Numbered from the stretch's first letter, positions 46,419 through 55,836 are shown. The stretch: DNA of 64,000 nt from an uncultured Pelagibacteraceae bacterium (GCA_902567785.1 CACFOR010000003.1:109504-173503), one strand, 5' to 3'. Numbers and translations are program-made. Notes: generated by a model from the letters alone, not told the origin.

Positions 46419-47420
46419 ATGAAAAATATTCAGGATAATTTTATTGCAGGAATAGGAAATACACCTCTAATAAAATTACGTGGACCATCAGAATTAACCG
46501 GATGTAATATTTTTGGAAAAGCTGAATATTTAAATGCAGGAGGCTCAGTTAAAGATAGAGCGGCGTTAGCCTTAATAAGAGATGCGGAAGAAAAAAAACT
46601 AATATCAAAAAGGGGCACTATTATTGAAGGTACTGCAGGCAATACTGGTATTGGTCTTTGTCACATTGGTAACTCATTAGGATATAAAACTATAATCGTA
46701 ATGAATAATAATCAAACACAAGAAAAAAAAGATGCATTAATAAATATAGGGGCAGAATTAAGACTAGTTCCTCCCAAACCATATAAAGATGATGGAAATT
46801 ATGTAAAAGTTGCTGGAAGACTAGCCGAAGAGTTGAGAAGTACAAATAATCATGGAGTGGTTTGGGCTAATCAATTTGATAATACAGCAAACGCTAAAGG
46901 ACACTACAAAACTACAGGTCCAGAGATATGGCAACAAACAGAAGGAAAAATAGATGGTTTTGTTTGTTCTTCAGGAACTGGCGGCACAATTGCTGGAGTA
47001 AGTAGTTTTTTAAAAGAAAAAAATAAAGATATAAAAATTTATTTGTCCGATCCCAAAGGCTCTTCTCTTTATAATTATATAGAAAATGGTGAGCTAAAAA
47101 GTGAAGGAGGATCAATTACCGAAGGTATTGGATCAAGCAGAGTTACGAAAAATTTTGCAGAAGCAAAAATTGATGGGGCTTTTTCAATTGACGATCATGA
47201 GTCTTTGCCAATTATATATGATTTAATTAAGAACGAAGGTTTAAGTCTTGGAACAAGTTGTGGAGTAAATATAGCTGGTGCCATTCGATTAGCAAAAAAA
47301 TTAGGACCAGGCAAAAATATAATTACTATACTTTGCGATAGATCTGATAGATATCAAAGTAAATTATTTAATAAAAAGTTTTTAATTGAAAAAAAATTAC
47401 CTTATCCAGATTGGCTTTAA
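46419..47420 (+). CDS. Cysteine synthase (O-acetylserine sulfhydrylase)
   Basis: The PLP-binding Lys lies in AGGSVKDRAALALI, the substrate loop in EGTAGNTGIGLC, and the phosphate loop in CSSGTGGTIAGVS. Length is 333. It combines O-acetylserine with sulfide to make cysteine. Immediate coupling to cysE suggests a metabolic unit. CysK and CysM types are hard to separate by eye; a few relatives are cystathionine beta-synthases. Confidence 0.9.
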   Translation: MKNIQDNFIAGIGNTPLIKLRGPSELTGCNIFGKAEYLNAGGSVKDRAALALIRDAEEKKLISKRGTIIEGTAGNTGIGLCHIGNSLGYKTIIVMNNNQTQEKKDALINIGAELRLVPPKPYKDDGNYVKVAGRLAEELRSTNNHGVVWANQFDNTANAKGHYKTTGPEIWQQTEGKIDGFVCSSGTGGTIAGVSSFLKEKNKDIKIYLSDPKGSSLYNYIENGELKSEGGSITEGIGSSRVTKNFAEAKIDGAFSIDDHESLPIIYDLIKNEGLSLGTSCGVNIAGAIRLAKKLGPGKNIITILCDRSDRYQSKLFNKKFLIEKKLPYPDWL

Positions 47421-47422
47421 AG

Positions 47423-47680
47423 TTATATTCCCAAGAGTGAATTAAGCTTACCTTGAACTTCTAAAGCTTTTAATTCTTGATATCCACCCACATAGGTATC
47501 GCCTATAAATATTTGAGGAATGGTTCTTGCACCATTTGTTTTTTCTTGCATCTCTTGCCTTTTTGATGAATCAACTGCTATATCAAATTCTGTATAACTA
47601 ACCTTTTTTTTATTTAGCAGATGCTTTGCTGCAGAGCAAAAATTGCACATTGGGCCTGTATAAATTACCACTTTTTTCAT
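47423..47680 (-). CDS. grxC: Glutaredoxin 3 family protein
   Basis: An 85-residue single domain with the start VVIYTGPMCNFCSAAKHLL, where the redox pair is CNFC rather than the common CPYC. ARTIPQIFIGDTYVGGYQEL gives the cis-Pro and glutathione-binding loop. It reduces disulfides with glutathione. It converges with the cysteine synthase gene, separated by two bases. Confidence 0.92.
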   Translation of the reverse strand: MKKVVIYTGPMCNFCSAAKHLLNKKKVSYTEFDIAVDSSKRQEMQEKTNGARTIPQIFIGDTYVGGYQELKALEVQGKLNSLLGI

Positions 47681-47734
47681 TTACCATATAATATGGTAGC
47701 ATAAACTAATCTTTTCAAGCCAATTATTTATAAA

Positions 47735-48400
47735 ATGGTAGAAAATAAAATAAATTTCTTTTTTAAACACCAAATTTGGCACTTAGGTGGGACAATTCTT
47801 TTGTTTTATGTGGGAGTTCAGTTTGCTGAATTTGAGAGTAATACAAATATATTTCTTGGAATAGGGGCTTTAGATTGGTTTATAATTGCTATGGCAATTC
47901 CTTTAGTTCATCAGACTTATGTATGGATATGTTGGAGATCAGAACTATGTTGGAAATCAATAAGTAATACGATTGGATTTAAAGGATATGTAATAATTTT
48001 TTTTATTTTAATTATTTCAAGACTTTCAGCAATTGTATTGTGTTTTGTTGATTATGGCTCTTTATACAAACCCGGGTGGCTTGCTTGGATTTTAGGTTTT
48101 ATTTTATTTATCCCAGGCGCTTACACAATGTACTCAGTAAAAAAATATTTTGGATTTTTGCGTGCAGCTGGAGCAGATCATTTTGATTCTGGATATAGAA
48201 ACTTACCTTTTGAAAACAGAGGGATTTTTAAATGGACTCCTAATGCCATGTATGTTTTTGCAATAGGTATTCCTTTTTCTTTTGCGGTTGCAACCGGTTC
48301 TCAATCAATGTTTATAGTCGGGATTTATACTTACATTTCTATATGGCTGCATTATTTTTGCACAGAAAAACCGGATTTTGCTGTTATATATAACAATTGA
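47735..48400 (+). CDS. Polytopic membrane protein, possible ICMT/PEMT-like methyltransferase
   Basis: This 221-residue protein has about five or six membrane helices. The C-terminal third (FENRGIFKWTPNAMYVFAI, then WLHYFCTEKPDFAVIY) resembles the SAM-binding end of membrane methyltransferases of the isoprenylcysteine/phospholipid type, which carry an RHP and a Glu-Glu/Glu-Pro pattern. The usual RHP is absent (TPNAMY), so the assignment is tentative. Start and stop leave short spacers to neighbours. Confidence 0.45.
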   Translation: MVENKINFFFKHQIWHLGGTILLFYVGVQFAEFESNTNIFLGIGALDWFIIAMAIPLVHQTYVWICWRSELCWKSISNTIGFKGYVIIFFILIISRLSAIVLCFVDYGSLYKPGWLAWILGFILFIPGAYTMYSVKKYFGFLRAAGADHFDSGYRNLPFENRGIFKWTPNAMYVFAIGIPFSFAVATGSQSMFIVGIYTYISIWLHYFCTEKPDFAVIYNN

Positions 48401-48434
48401 CGATACTTAGTGCTTCTATATTCTTCATTGCATA

Positions 48435-49205
48435 ATGAAATTAGGATTTATTGGAACTGGAAAAATCACTTTATCAGTTGTAACTGGAATTTGCACTTCA
48501 AAGATTTCCTTTCAAAAAATTCTTGTTTCACCAAGAAATAAAAATATAGCTCAAAAATTAAAAAAAAGATTTAGGAAAGTTAACATTGCAAAAACTAATC
48601 AAGAGATTGTTGATAAATGTAATTGGGTTTTTTTAGCTGTAACACCAAAAGTAGGTGGAAAAATATTACCAAAATTAAATTTTAGATCTAAACAAAAGAT
48701 TATTAGTTTTATTTCTACGATTAATTTGGCTCAACTAAAAAAAATAGTTAAAAAAAGAACAAAAATTGTGAGAGCAATACCATTGCCACCCATTTCTTTG
48801 GGAAAGGGGCCGGTTCCAATTTGCCCACCAGATAGCCAAGTGAGAAACTTTTTTAACAAAATTGGAACAACGGTCGAGATTAGAAACGAAAGATCGTCAA
48901 AAAATTTCTGGGCTACATCAGGAATGATGGCACCTTTTTATGAAATATTAAAAGTTTTGTCAGATTGGTTGGTAAAAAGAGGAATTAAAAGAAATGAGGC
49001 TCAAAAATATATTACTTCATTATTTGTTGCCTTATCAGAAGATTCAGTTGTTAATTCAAAAAAACATTTAAAATATTTAGTTTCAGAATCTCAAACTCCT
49101 GGAGGACTTAACGAACAAGGAGTTAAGGAACTTAGAAGATCTGGTTTTTACAAATCTTTGGAAAAATCTCTTAATAATATTTTAAAAAGATTAAACAAGG
49201 CATAG
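48435..49205 (+). CDS. Pyrroline-5-carboxylate reductase-like protein
   Basis: The Rossmann start LGFIGTGKITLSVVTGI and the C-terminal SQTPGGLNEQGVKELRRSG are ProC-like. The central catalytic region is shorter and more basic than usual, and length is 256 (ProC is about 270). It may reduce pyrroline-5-carboxylate to proline or a related cyclic imine. It lies five bases before livG, so it might be part of an amino-acid uptake and metabolism unit. Confidence 0.75.
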   Translation: MKLGFIGTGKITLSVVTGICTSKISFQKILVSPRNKNIAQKLKKRFRKVNIAKTNQEIVDKCNWVFLAVTPKVGGKILPKLNFRSKQKIISFISTINLAQLKKIVKKRTKIVRAIPLPPISLGKGPVPICPPDSQVRNFFNKIGTTVEIRNERSSKNFWATSGMMAPFYEILKVLSDWLVKRGIKRNEAQKYITSLFVALSEDSVVNSKKHLKYLVSESQTPGGLNEQGVKELRRSGFYKSLEKSLNNILKRLNKA

Positions 49206-49209
49206 TTTT

Positions 49210-50007
49210 ATGAAGCAAGATTTAAATATTTTGCAAGTCGATAATCTTTCCAAGTATTTTGGAGGCTTATCGGCTGTTTCAAACTGTTCACTAAAAATTC
49301 AAAAAGGTTCTATTACTGGGGTGATTGGTCCTAATGGTTCAGGAAAAACTACCTTGTTTAATTTGATTGCAGGAAATTTAAAACCTTCAAGTGGAAATGT
49401 TTTATTTTGTGGCGAGGATATTACTGGAATACCTTCATATGAATTATTTTCTAAAGGTTTGCTTAGAACTTTTCAAATTGCACACGAATTTACAAATCTT
49501 ACTGTATTAGAAAACTTAATGATGGTTCCCGGAAATCAATCTGGAGAGCATCTAACTAATGCGCTATTTAATCCAAAAAAAGTAAGTCAAGAAGAAAAAA
49601 AAATAAAACAAAAAGCTCTTGAAGTAATCGATTTTTTAAATCTTACTCATTTATCACATGAACTTGCTGGTAATTTATCCGGTGGTCAAAAAAAATTATT
49701 AGAGCTTGGCAGAACTATGATGGTTGATGCTAAATTAGTTTTGTTAGATGAAGTGGGTGCAGGCGTAAATAGAACGTTATTAAAAGATATTGGAAGCGCA
49801 ATTCAAAGACTTAATAAGGAAAAAGGTTATACTTTTTGTATGATTGAACATGATATGGATTTTATTAGCAGGCTATGTGATCCAGTGATTGTAATGTCTG
49901 AGGGTTCTGTTTTATTTAAAGGAACTTCAGATGAAGTAAAAAATAATGAACAAGTAATCGAGAGCTATCTTGGTAGAGGCTCTAAATCTAAAAATGGAAC
50001 AGGATAA
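49210..50007 (+). CDS. livG: Branched-chain amino-acid type ABC transporter ATP-binding protein LivG
   Basis: Walker A GPNGSGKTTLFNLIAG, the signature LSGGQKKLLELGRTMM and Walker B LVLLDEVGAGVN are all visible. The LivG-specific RTFQIAHEFTNLTVLENL and the C-terminal extension are present. Length is 265. It powers uptake with LivF and permeases LivH and LivM, whose genes follow. Its stop overlaps the livF start. Confidence 0.93.
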   Translation: MKQDLNILQVDNLSKYFGGLSAVSNCSLKIQKGSITGVIGPNGSGKTTLFNLIAGNLKPSSGNVLFCGEDITGIPSYELFSKGLLRTFQIAHEFTNLTVLENLMMVPGNQSGEHLTNALFNPKKVSQEEKKIKQKALEVIDFLNLTHLSHELAGNLSGGQKKLLELGRTMMVDAKLVLLDEVGAGVNRTLLKDIGSAIQRLNKEKGYTFCMIEHDMDFISRLCDPVIVMSEGSVLFKGTSDEVKNNEQVIESYLGRGSKSKNGTG

Positions 50008-50711
50008 TGCATTTTTTTTCTGGAGAAAAAATGACCGGTGGTTATGGAGGCGCTGATATAATTAATTCTTGCACAATTAATGTAAACAGAGGAGAGATTG
50101 TCGCAATTCTTGGTCCTAATGGTGCAGGAAAATCTACCGCTATGAAAGCTATGTTAGGTCTTCTGAATCTAAAATCTGGAAAAGTTTATATTGATGGAAA
50201 AGATATATCAAAATTAACACCCCAAGATAGAGTTAAGGAAGGAATATCGTTTGTTCCGCAAACTAGAAATGTTTTTACCGGATTAAGTGTTCAAGAAAAT
50301 TTAGAAATGGGAGCATATTTAAGAGAAGAACGCGTCGAAGAAATTATCAATGAAATTTATGAACTATTTCCAGTCCTAAAAGAAAAAAAATTTCAAATAG
50401 TTGGAGAATTGTCGGGAGGTCAAAGACAACAGGTTGCTTTAGGAAGAGCTTTGATGACCAAACCTTCAGTGTTGATGCTTGATGAACCTACGGCAGGTGT
50501 ATCACCAATAGTAATGGATGAATTATTTGATCATATATTGAAAGTTAAAAAAACAAACGTGGCAATCATAATGGTTGAGCAGAACGCCAAACAAGCATTA
50601 AGCATTGCCGATAGAGGTTATGTTCTAGTTACAGGAGAAAATAAATTTTCTGGCACTGGAAAAGAATTATTAAATGATCCTGAAGTTAGAAGATCTTTTT
50701 TAGGTGGGTAA
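50007..50711 (+). CDS. livF: Branched-chain amino-acid type ABC transporter ATP-binding protein LivF
   Basis: Walker A GPNGAGKSTAMKAMLGL, signature LSGGQRQQVALGRALM and Walker B VLMLDEPTAGVSP define the ATPase, and the FVPQTRNVFTGLSVQENL block is LivF-like. Length is 234. It is the second ATPase of the importer. The livH ribosome binding site overlaps its last codons. Confidence 0.93.
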   Translation: MHFFSGEKMTGGYGGADIINSCTINVNRGEIVAILGPNGAGKSTAMKAMLGLLNLKSGKVYIDGKDISKLTPQDRVKEGISFVPQTRNVFTGLSVQENLEMGAYLREERVEEIINEIYELFPVLKEKKFQIVGELSGGQRQQVALGRALMTKPSVLMLDEPTAGVSPIVMDELFDHILKVKKTNVAIIMVEQNAKQALSIADRGYVLVTGENKFSGTGKELLNDPEVRRSFLGG

Positions 50712-50712
50712 T

Positions 50713-51723
50713 ATGGATTTTATAAATGCAATAGTTTTACTTCTGAATTATATTTTTGTGCCAGCTTTATCCTATGGTTCACAGCTTGCACTGGGTGCTA
50801 TTTTTGTATCTTTAATTTATGGAATTTTAAGATTTGCCTATTTTACAGCAGGAGATCTTATGTCTTTTGGAACAATGTTTACAATTTTATTTACATGGTA
50901 TTTTCAATCTCTAGGTATAAGTCTTGGAGTGCTTCCAACCGCTCTGCTTGCGATTCCTTTTGGAATAATGATTACGATACTATATGTGCTTGTTAAGGAT
51001 AAATTAGTTTTTAGTTATTATCGGTTTAAGAAAAGCCCGCCTGTAATGCTTGCAATGGTAAGTATAGGAACTATGTTTGTTACTCAAGCAATCGTAAGAA
51101 TAATCATTGGACCTTTTGATAGAAGATTTTTTGATGGAGAAAAATTCATTTTAAAAGCAAATGAATTTAAAGAAATGACAGGTCTAAACGAAGGATTAAC
51201 TATTAAATCAACTCAGGTAATTACCTTATTTGTTACAATTATAGTTGTGTCTATTTTATTTTGGTTTTTAAACAAAACTAAGACCGGAAAAAGTATGCGT
51301 GCATATTCTGACAATGAAGATTTAGCTTTGTTATCAGGAATAGATCCGAAAAGAGTTGTTATGATTACCTGGATAATAGCTGCGATCCTAGCAACGATTG
51401 GTGGAACTTTATATGGTTTAGATAAAAGTTTTAAACCATTCACGTACTTTAACAATATGCTTCCAATATTTGCGGCAGCCATTGTTGGAGGTATTGGAAA
51501 TCCTTTTGGTGCTTTTTTAGGTGGTTATGTTATTGCCTTTTCTGAAATACTCGTAACTTATGCTTACAGAAAATTCTTTATTTATTTGTTACCGGAAAGT
51601 ATAGAACCAGATAGTTTGTTACAATTATTGTCAACCGATTACAAGTTTGCTGTTTCATTTTCGATTTTAGTTGTAGTTTTATTATTTAGACCATCGGGGA
51701 TTTTTAAAGGAAAAATTATATGA
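50713..51723 (+). CDS. livH: Branched-chain amino-acid type ABC transporter permease LivH
   Basis: The ATG at 50713 is preferred over an in-frame GTG nine bases earlier, because GGTGGG precedes it properly. The protein has about eight or nine membrane helices with YGSQLALGAIFVSLIYGILR at the start and AAAIVGGIGNPFGAFLGGY at the end, the conserved EAA-like region of LivH. Length is 336. Substrate could be other amino acids or amides, since this family has broad specificity. Confidence 0.92.
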   Translation: MDFINAIVLLLNYIFVPALSYGSQLALGAIFVSLIYGILRFAYFTAGDLMSFGTMFTILFTWYFQSLGISLGVLPTALLAIPFGIMITILYVLVKDKLVFSYYRFKKSPPVMLAMVSIGTMFVTQAIVRIIIGPFDRRFFDGEKFILKANEFKEMTGLNEGLTIKSTQVITLFVTIIVVSILFWFLNKTKTGKSMRAYSDNEDLALLSGIDPKRVVMITWIIAAILATIGGTLYGLDKSFKPFTYFNNMLPIFAAAIVGGIGNPFGAFLGGYVIAFSEILVTYAYRKFFIYLLPESIEPDSLLQLLSTDYKFAVSFSILVVVLLFRPSGIFKGKII

Positions 51724-53090
51724 GAAATAATAGAGATGTAATACTAGCTTACTCAATAATGCTGGGTCTAATAATCTTGGTGGGCTTTTTGCAATCATGG
51801 AGTATAGCTCTTTCAATTTTATGTCTTTGTTTAATTTCTGCTGTTATGACAATGGGAGCAAATATTCAATGGGGATATGCTGGGTTAATAAATTTTGGAA
51901 TAATGGGCTACACTGCTCTTGGTGGCTTGGCTGCAGTTTTAGTTTCGGTCCCTCCGGTACGAGAAGCTTGGCAGGTCGGTGGACTAAATATGATTTTATG
52001 TGCACTGCTCATAGCTTTAATGGTATTTAGTGTTCGCTTTATTATTAAAAAATATAAAAAATCAAATAAAAGAAACTATGGAATTGCTGCTGTAATAATA
52101 GTCGGTTTAATTTTTTTAAGACTAATATCTGGACCAGCAATTGAATCAATCGAGGCTGTCAATCCAGCGACCACAGGATTTTTAGGAGGAATGGGATTTC
52201 CAATACTATTTTCTTGGATAGTAGGGGCATTTTTTGCTGGTGGTTTAGCTTACGTTATAGGAAAAATTGCTTTAGGTCTTAGAGCAGATTATTTGGCGAT
52301 AGCCACATTATTAATATCAGAAATTGTAATTGCGGTAATAAAACATGAAGATTGGTTATCTCGTGGAGTTAAAAACGTTATAGGATTAAAAAGACCCGTT
52401 CCCTATGAAATTGATCTTCAAAACAAAGAATGGTTTATTGATTTAGTAGCAAGATTTAATCAAGGTACTTTAAATCTAATTACTGACGCTTTAGAAAAAG
52501 AACAAATGCTAAAGCAGTTGGTGATTGAAGGATCTACTGTATTTGTCAAATTATGTTTTGCGGGCCTTTTTACTGCTGTGGTTATAATTTTATTAATTGT
52601 TACTCAAAAAGCACTTTATTCTCCTTGGGGAAGAATGATGAGAGCGATTAGAGATAACGAAGAAGCAGCTAACGCAATGGGAAAAAATGTTGTGAAACAG
52701 CATCTTTTAATTTTTGTACTTGGTTCAGCAATAGTTGGAATAGCAGGAGCAATGATGGTTACCTATGATGGTTTATTTACACCAGGAAGTTATAGACCGA
52801 TGAGATACACTTTCTTGATTTGGGTAATGGTAATTGTTGGAGGTAGTGGAAACAATTTTGGAGCAGTTCTAGGTGGTTTTGCTGTTTGGTTTTTATGGAT
52901 TGAAGCAGCACCAATTGCACTATTTTTAATTAATTTTTTTACAACGGGTTTAGAGGAAACAAACGTTTTAAGGCTCCATTTAATAGATAGCATCCCTTAC
53001 TTTAGATTTTTAATGATGGGAATTGGTTTATTGCTGATTATGAGATACAGGCCCAAAGGTATTTTACCTGAAAAAATTAAACAGGTTTAG
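51720..53090 (+). CDS. livM: Branched-chain amino-acid type ABC transporter permease LivM
   Basis: The polytopic 456-residue permease overlaps livH by four bases (ATGA). GYAGLINFGIMGYTALGGL is the LivM N-terminal core, RADYLAIATLLISEIV the middle, and IVGGSGNNFGAVLGGFAVW the coupling region. It is somewhat longer than common LivM proteins because of an extended segment near residues 225-270 (NVIGLKRPVPYEID onward). 83 bases without gene follow. Confidence 0.92.
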   Translation: MRNNRDVILAYSIMLGLIILVGFLQSWSIALSILCLCLISAVMTMGANIQWGYAGLINFGIMGYTALGGLAAVLVSVPPVREAWQVGGLNMILCALLIALMVFSVRFIIKKYKKSNKRNYGIAAVIIVGLIFLRLISGPAIESIEAVNPATTGFLGGMGFPILFSWIVGAFFAGGLAYVIGKIALGLRADYLAIATLLISEIVIAVIKHEDWLSRGVKNVIGLKRPVPYEIDLQNKEWFIDLVARFNQGTLNLITDALEKEQMLKQLVIEGSTVFVKLCFAGLFTAVVIILLIVTQKALYSPWGRMMRAIRDNEEAANAMGKNVVKQHLLIFVLGSAIVGIAGAMMVTYDGLFTPGSYRPMRYTFLIWVMVIVGGSGNNFGAVLGGFAVWFLWIEAAPIALFLINFFTTGLEETNVLRLHLIDSIPYFRFLMMGIGLLLIMRYRPKGILPEKIKQV

Positions 53091-53173
53091 TTTGCTACAA
53101 AATACGCTTATTTGACCCATTTTGATACTCATATACCTAGTGCAAATTAAGTTTCTGTGGTTAAATTATCTTT

Positions 53174-53386
53174 ATGAGAGGGAAAGTAAATCAGGCTAAG
53201 GTGTTGGCTGAAAATGAAGAAGAGAATTTTGTTGATACAAGATTTCCATCTAATGGTAAACTTAATCTGAACGAATTACTACATAGACGAAAAGAAGAAA
53301 AGAGAATTGAAAATAATTTAAATTTAAAAATTATTTCTGGAGTTGGTGCGGTTGCAGTAATAGTTATACTAATTATTAGTTTTTAG
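53174..53386 (+). CDS. Small tail-anchored membrane protein (70 aa)
   Basis: Not a recognised family. The 70-residue product has a charged, mostly helical N-terminal part (residues 1-48, rich in Glu, Asn and Arg) and a C-terminal hydrophobic helix (SGVGAVAVIVILIISF), the layout of a tail-anchored inner-membrane protein. It follows livM on the same strand and converges with the regulator gene, overlapping by 11 bases. A role with the transporter is possible but only by position. Confidence 0.6.
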   Translation: MRGKVNQAKVLAENEEENFVDTRFPSNGKLNLNELLHRRKEEKRIENNLNLKIISGVGAVAVIVILIISF

Positions 53387-54395
53387 TTGTAGAAATTCTT
53401 CTGTTATAAGCCAAGCTGTTTAGGATAATAGAAATAAATTCAGAAAATATTTCTATAGTATGTCCCACATTTTCTTTTGTTAAAATATTATGTGTTCTAT
53501 CGTCAATATTTTGACTAATAATGTACCTTTTTGTTTTTTTTTCACGGGTTAAAAAACCTAATGTTACAAGTTTCTCTAACTTTCTAATACAAGTAGCTCT
53601 AGGCATTCCAATAACATCAGCTATTGAGCTAGCAGCTATTCCTGAACTACTAGGGCAATTTTGATCAACTTTACCAATAATTTTAAATAAATTTTCTACA
53701 TCTAATCTTTTTACCTTTTTATTTGCATTTTGTAGAGTCGGTATAATAGTTTGTATAATTATTAATAATAAATCATTATCTTTCAATTTATTTTGCCACA
53801 TCTTTAACCACTGTATCTCAATAGACAAAAAATGATATCTGTAAAATGAGAATTGCAATTTGAATTCATCTGAAATTGTTTTTCTTGAAAAAGTTTCTAA
53901 AAAACCAAATTGCTTAGAGAATTCAGAAATAAATATCGAAAGATCATTAATATCGTCTTCAAATATTTTTTGATATGCTTCTATTTTTTTTTCTGGATAA
54001 AAATCCATTGCATATGACTTTCCATTTTTTTGTCTTTTTACAGTACTTATGTTTTTTATTTTCCTTCTCACAGTTTCTTTTGGAATTCCTGTTTCATTTA
54101 CGATATCTCTAATTTTTTTATCAGGATGTTCAATGTAATTATAATTTTTCCAAAAATTATTTAGAGATAAATCAAAATTTAAATTTCTCTCTCTTTGCCT
54201 AACTATTTGCAAATGCATATCGCGAGCAAAACAAAAATGTATATTTGCATTTTCTAAGTCCCCATATCTTTTGTAGGCTTTAGTTAAAAAAGAACTTTGA
54301 GCTTCATAGAAAGCTGACATTACACCAAAATAATTTTTTGATAATAATTGAATTACCGAAGATGGAGAAACTGCTGGAGTTTTTCTTAAAGGAAT
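53376..54395 (-). CDS. Transcriptional regulator with two helix-turn-helix regions
   Basis: Two HTH-like segments are visible: IRDIVNETGIPKETVRRKIKNI near residues 95-116, and a winged one, ASSIADVIGMPRATCIRKLEKLV followed by GFLTREKKTKRYIIS in the C-terminal third. The 120 residues between are helical and could be a dimerisation or sensor domain. The ATG at 54395 is chosen over an in-frame TTG at 54416. It lies just downstream of livK on the same strand and next to livGFHM, so control of this transporter is a fair inference. No named family fits with certainty. Confidence 0.65.
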   Translation of the reverse strand: MPLRKTPAVSPSSVIQLLSKNYFGVMSAFYEAQSSFLTKAYKRYGDLENANIHFCFARDMHLQIVRQRERNLNFDLSLNNFWKNYNYIEHPDKKIRDIVNETGIPKETVRRKIKNISTVKRQKNGKSYAMDFYPEKKIEAYQKIFEDDINDLSIFISEFSKQFGFLETFSRKTISDEFKLQFSFYRYHFLSIEIQWLKMWQNKLKDNDLLLIIIQTIIPTLQNANKKVKRLDVENLFKIIGKVDQNCPSSSGIAASSIADVIGMPRATCIRKLEKLVTLGFLTREKKTKRYIISQNIDDRTHNILTKENVGHTIEIFSEFISIILNSLAYNRRISTTKN

Positions 54396-54523
54396 CATAA
54401 AAAAAATTTTATACAAAAATTGTTCATACTGGGATTTATTTGACCAATTTAGACATAATAAGTCAATTAAATATATTTTTTTTTATGAGATTAAGGCCTA
54501 AAGTTTACTAGACTTTACTCTTT

Positions 54524-54553
54524 GAATCCCAGCGGTATTTACCGCTGAGATTC
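54524..54553 (-). terminator. Hairpin after livK
   Basis: A 30-base inverted repeat with 13 of 14 pairs (one A-C mismatch) closes over a two-base loop, 14 bases after the livK stop on the minus strand. No long U-run follows, so it may act as an mRNA-stabilising 3' end or an attenuating signal before the regulator gene as much as a full terminator. Confidence 0.6.
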
Positions 54554-54567
54554 TTAAGATTTAATTT

Positions 54568-55749
54568 TTATCTTTGTTTTTTGGTTTTAAATTTGCCGCC
54601 TTTTATTTCTTTTTCTAAGAAATTACCAACGTGTTCTCCAACGTCTGTAAATACGACACCTGTTGCTCCTTCATAATCAACCGCTTTACCTTTAGCTAAA
54701 AGATCTAAAGCTTTTTTAAGTTGACCTGGATAAATTTTCTTACCAGGGCCATTAGCTACAGCCATTACGTTTTTAGCAATTGAACCACGATCAGCAGAAC
54801 CACCAGCTTGCATTGCAAGGACGATTAAAGCTGCTGCGTCGTAAGACTCTCCAGTATATGGACCAGAAGGATCAATTCCAGCTTTTCCAGCTACTTTTGC
54901 AAATACTCCTGCGCCTTTACCTGTAGAACCTGGTAAAGAACCAAAAGATTTATTTAAACTTTTACCAAAAGCTTCTGTAAGAGAATCACCAATCATACCG
55001 TCTGATAATATAAATGTATCAAAGGCACCAGAATCTAAAGATCCTTGAATAATTCCTTTACCACCTTGGTCAAGATATCCAATTACGGCAACTGCATCTC
55101 CACCAGCAGATGCTAGTGTACCAACTTCAGAACTATAGTCAGCTTTACCATCTTCATGAGCTGCAGAAGTTGTAACTTTAATTCCATGAGCCTTAACTGC
55201 GGCTGCATAAACATCAGCTAAACCTTTACCATAGTCATTGTTAGTATATGTAATTGCAACACTTTTAATTCCTCTGTCTTTAGTTATATCAGCAAGAATT
55301 TGTCCACCACGAGCATCCGACGGAGCTGTACGGAAGAACAAACCTTTATCATCCAAAGTCGTTAGACCAGGAGATGTTGCTGAAGGAGATATCATTACTA
55401 CACCGTTAGGAACTGCAACGTTAGTTGCAATTGCTCCAGTAACACCAGAACAATCTGCTCCCATAATAGCAGCAACACCTTCCGCTACTAAACCTTCTGC
55501 TGCAGTTGTTGCAGCCGCTGAATCAACACAAGTTGAATCTGCTCTTACAGGTGTAATTTTTTCTCCACCAAGCAAAGAACCTGAGTCAGAAGCTTCTTTA
55601 AAAGCTAATTCTGCTGAAGCTGCCATTGCTGGAGTAAGAGATTCAATAGGACCAGTAAATCCTAAAATGATACCCATTTTGATTTCTGCAAATGCACTTG
55701 TCGTTAATAGAGACAAAGACATAATTGCAGCAATAAATAGTTTTTTCAT
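54568..55749 (-). CDS. livK: Branched-chain amino-acid type ABC transporter substrate-binding protein LivK
   Basis: A signal peptide (MKKLFIAAIMSLSLLTTSAFA) precedes a type I periplasmic binding fold starting IKMGIILGFTGPIESLTP. Length is 393. Base composition is less AT-rich than neighbours and codon use is choosy, as expected for one of the most abundant proteins in oligotrophic marine bacteria. It binds an amino acid or amide in the periplasm for LivHMGF, which are encoded divergently across the small gene and regulator. AGAGGG precedes the start. Confidence 0.92.
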   Translation of the reverse strand: MKKLFIAAIMSLSLLTTSAFAEIKMGIILGFTGPIESLTPAMAASAELAFKEASDSGSLLGGEKITPVRADSTCVDSAAATTAAEGLVAEGVAAIMGADCSGVTGAIATNVAVPNGVVMISPSATSPGLTTLDDKGLFFRTAPSDARGGQILADITKDRGIKSVAITYTNNDYGKGLADVYAAAVKAHGIKVTTSAAHEDGKADYSSEVGTLASAGGDAVAVIGYLDQGGKGIIQGSLDSGAFDTFILSDGMIGDSLTEAFGKSLNKSFGSLPGSTGKGAGVFAKVAGKAGIDPSGPYTGESYDAAALIVLAMQAGGSADRGSIAKNVMAVANGPGKKIYPGQLKKALDLLAKGKAVDYEGATGVVFTDVGEHVGNFLEKEIKGGKFKTKKQR

Positions 55750-55782
55750 ATTTTTCCCTCTTAATAATATTATTAATTTACA

Positions 55783-55813
55783 ATAGTATTTACTTTTAAT
55801 AGTTATTTTTCAA
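55783..55813 (-). promoter_or_regulatory. Possible livK promoter
   Basis: On the minus strand TTGAAA and TACTAT are 19 bases apart, about 35 bases before the start codon. The spacing is long and the region is AT-rich, so this is only a candidate. Confidence 0.3.
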
Positions 55814-55836
55814 TGAGAAAATTTCTTTTATTTATC

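Noticed and set aside
54568-55786. Overlapping plus-strand frame of 182 codons opposite livK
   Set aside because: It is antisense to a clearly recognisable binding protein and its low-complexity Ala/Ser/Pro composition mirrors the livK codon pattern.
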